Origin: Lumbricus rubellus
Lineage: Eukaryota; Annelida; Clitellata; Crassiclitellata; Lumbricidae
DNA length: 64,000 nucleotides
Assembly (NCBI GenBank): GCA_945859605.1
Contig: OX243811.1
Coordinates: 63,851,804 to 63,915,803 of the forward strand
Direction: 5' to 3'
Part shown: positions 61,582-64,000 of the stretch, piece by piece
Position numbering within the stretch: the first letter of the stretch is position 1
Layout of the letters: the number at the start of each line of letters is the position of its first letter
Notes under the pieces: model-generated
Told to the model about the DNA's origin: nothing
The model's input: only the letters and a program-made list of their open reading frames with translations
Database searches by the model: none
Position numbers and translations under genes: made by a program

Positions 61582-62597
61582 TCTATATAAATAAAAATGT
61601 AACTGCGTTCGCAGGAATCTTTCTCCGCTAGGATCTTCGTAAGTCCTGGACCGATTCTTTTCAAAATTGCAGCAAAACGTTCCCTTCCAATAGGCGCGGG
61701 TTTGCATAATGCTTTTTCGTTAAAATCTTTTACAACAAAAAAACAACTTTCACTTCGATTCGACTGATTCCGAGTTCAAAATGCGCTATACAAGTCTTGC
61801 GGAACCACCGTTTTCAAACACGCCCGAATTGGGTCAAGGCATGCATAATTATTGACGGGTTGAATTTTAACTCGGAATCGGTCGAAACCACCGTTTTCAA
61901 AGGCGCCCGAATTGGGTCAAGGCATGCATAATTATTGACGGGTTGAATTTGAACTCGGAATCGGTCGAATCGAAGTGAAAGTGTTTTTTCTCAACATTTT
62001 AGCAAAAAAGCAGTATGCAAACCCGCGCCTATTCGAACGGCAATTTTTAAATTTCCGAGATCCTTCGTCCGAAAGATTCGTGCGTACTCAGTTACATTTT
62101 TATTTAGGCCCATATAGATATTCAACACATTCAATAGCGGCCCTGTTGCGTCGAGGAGACACGGCGTGAGGGAGGAAAGGAGGGGAGGGAGCGGGACGAA
62201 GAGGGAGGCGAGGGAGCGGAGGGGAGGGGAGGGATGGACGAGGGAGGGATGCGGGGAGGCAGAGGAAGGGACGGAGGGATCGGGACTGGGAAAGGAAGGA
62301 GGGTAGGGTGCAGGGGAGGTGGAAGGGAAAGGAAGGGGAAAGGGACGGGAGGAGCTATAGGGGGGTTGAGGGGATTGGACGGGGAGGGGTGGGAAGAGGA
62401 GGAGAAGGGGGAGGGGAGCGGAAGGGGAGGAGGAAGTGGGGGGGACGGGAGGGGAGGGAGGGGAGGAGGGGAGGGGAGGGAGAGGGGGAGTGGGCGGGGA
62501 AGGGGGATGGTGAGGGGAAGGGGAGGTCGAATGGAGGTAGGGACGGGTGGTTGGATGCTCTTTTCAGCCACAGCAACGCGTGACCGGGTTCAGCTAG
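61582..62597. mobile_element. Probable non-autonomous Helitron with internal inverted repeat and purine-rich tract
   Basis: It starts TCTATATAAATAAAAATG after an A and ends GGGTTCAGCTAG before a T: the A|TC…CTAG|T pattern of Helitrons, with no terminal inverted repeat or duplication. Inside, 61611-61795 is roughly inverted at 61940-62085 (sharing CACTTCGATTCGAC / CGAATCGAAGTG and GGCGCGGGTTTGC / GCAAACCCGCGCC), and a 70-bp block (GCCCGAATTGGGTCAAGGCA…) is tandemly doubled. The right 400 bp is a GGGA-rich tract. No Rep/helicase frame. Confidence 0.65.
62160..62550. repeat. G/A-rich (GGGGA/GGGA) low-complexity tract
   Basis: About 390 bp of nearly pure purine with GGGAGG-type units. The Gly/Arg-rich and Pro/Ser-rich frames on either strand are artefacts of composition. 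Confidence 0.9.
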
Positions 62598-63218
62598 TTG
62601 TTAAATAAAGTGTCTCAAAACGTTCCGTCTGCTAGCATCCGTTACTTTTTGGCAGCATAGACACTGTGCATAATTATATTTAGCCTACGTTATTTTGTGC
62701 CTGATTGTAGGCCCCATGTCTTTTATAGCATGTACAATTGTACATATGTACACAAAACGCACGCTAACCATAATAATAAGTATTTGCGTTTATAAGCCTA
62801 TAGCATGCATGTCAACAGAAATTTATTCATGTCATGTTTTCTGCGAATAAGAGTAACTCGTGATAAATGTCCGATCTAACCTTGGGATTTTTAACTGAAA
62901 TTCATGCAATGCAGTCGCATGATCTCATTTCAAAGTCTGAAGTTGCACATAGACGATCATCAAAACTTCGAAAGTCAGACAGCTCAACAATGTTGGCACA
63001 CTGTTGCGCATATACAATTTTTATAAACCTGTCCCTTGAGAGTTTATGACTTTTCACAGTAGCATCTGGCACGCAGAAAAAAAACTACGAGTCAAAGTCC
63101 TTGTTTAATACCGTCGGAAAATTCAGATCTGTTATGTGGAATGTTAACATTCAACCGAATGCACGATTGCTTCCCAGACTCTTATTAACAGGCGTGTCAA
63201 ATCTTGCCTTTTTCTCTC

Positions 63219-63231
63219 GGGGGGGGGGGGG
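63219..63231. repeat. G homopolymer run
   Basis: Thirteen or so consecutive G; a likely sequencing-error or slippage site. Confidence 0.9.
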
Positions 63232-64000
63232 CGTTCGATCGCACTGGGAGCTCCTCTGAAAACCTTTTGGTGAGAGAAGCGCTTTATGAATGGCAATAAT
63301 TTATACAATTCTATATAAAATATACTATTATAAACAGATTGCTGACTGCCACTGAATATAATTTTATCCACCTTAGATTGGCACTTGGCTGGTATTGGCT
63401 GACAACTTCTATGCACATACCAGACCATTGCTCACTACGCAACTGTCTGAAGCTGCTCCCCCATATTCAGCTCAGTTATATTTAATACATTGAGTGCACA
63501 TGGTAAGTGAGAAAATTTAGACGACAAGAAGAAAGAGCTGCCATAAAGTAATCACGGTTGCTTCGGTTTGTTAGGACTTCTCCTCTATGAGGATGTTAAT
63601 AAACATTGGTCGGAATGAAGCGCATCTTAAAACGCAGGTGGAGATCCATCAAAGGCCTTGTGACTGAAACGATCAACCACAACTGTTACAATGCGCTGCA
63701 CAAACAAAAAAATGGGTGTTCTTCCGAATCATGTATAGAGTTGCAAGGTCCAGGACTTGGCTTTGCAGAATATCGCTTTAACTCTCGAGTGTCCATGGGG
63801 GACCCAGGCCTGTTTTTCCTGGATAACTTTTAAAGGCTCTGTAGCTGCAAAAATGTTTTACAAAAAAGATTAATATAAATTGTTGAACTTAGAATTACTG
63901 ACATTGTAGCACTATGTTTAGAAATTATTGCTGTTTTGTCGACTTTGTCTATGGTCCGATCGGTATACGCTGAATCCCCGCTCTTCCGTTTAGGCGCAGT

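Larger units (their letters stand above)
58049..64000. other. Upstream flank of locus F
   Basis: No gene recognised. It contains a hAT-like MITE, the right part of the duplication (to 61437), a probable Helitron, a G run and a repeat near 63720-63770. The frames at 59768..60166 (+) and 60964..60644 (-) are partly mirrored in the E copy but not frame-conserved. Nothing is identified in 62600-63700. Confidence 0.5.

Noticed and set aside
62131..62608. Pro/Ser-rich and Gly/Arg-rich proteins of 90-146 codons
   Set aside because: Pure composition artefact of the GGGA tract; long frames occur in both directions and several registers.

Overview
The window looks like animal nuclear DNA, AT-rich, full of introns and dominated by transposable-element remnants. 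A marine deuterostome is my best guess and an echinoderm the favourite. The reasons are several foldback elements whose termini are arrays of about 15-bp repeats with 8-bp target duplications (the layout known from sea-urchin TU elements), an endlessly repeated TAGGCCTA/ACATGTA vocabulary in non-coding DNA, and a tandem cluster of CYP2-like genes. The species is not identified; a hemichordate, cephalochordate or mollusc is not excluded.

Coding content is essentially one gene family. Six cytochrome P450 loci of the CYP2 clan lie head to tail, all on the minus strand. From left to right: A (5' part only, cut by the left edge; exons 1-3 at 3638..1), B (19762..16380), C (28303..22493), D (37826..32326), E (a 5'-truncated pseudogene, 48051..41649) and F (58048..51937). 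B, C, D and F can be assembled into complete open frames of 491, 484, 488 and 488 residues. Each has five exons with the same internal exon sizes (119, 794 and 133 bp) and intron phases (2, 1, 0, 1). All carry an N-terminal anchor, a Pro-rich hinge, the K-helix ExxR, a P(E/D)RF motif and a heme loop FSxGRRSCxGE. These should be ER-membrane monooxygenases supplied with electrons by P450 reductase; no substrate can be read from sequence. C lacks the usual I-helix threonine.

E and F sit in a tandem segmental duplication (about 40780-50600 and 50600-61437). Comparing the two copies dates events. A LINE fragment in intron 4 predates the duplication. Afterwards E lost about 4.06 kb (exons 1-2 and half of exon 3) and gained a 3.7-kb foldback element, a TU-like element and probably an 83-bp TTAA-flanked MITE. 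F gained an RTE-clade retrotransposon fragment in intron 3.

The rest is introns and intergenic DNA (3639-16379, 19763-22492, 28304-32325, 37827-41648, 58049-64000). These hold MITEs with readable 8-bp duplications, a palindromic mariner-like element with a decayed transposase end, a probable non-autonomous Helitron, LINE tails and many microsatellites. I found no convincing tRNA, rRNA, CRISPR or non-P450 host gene.
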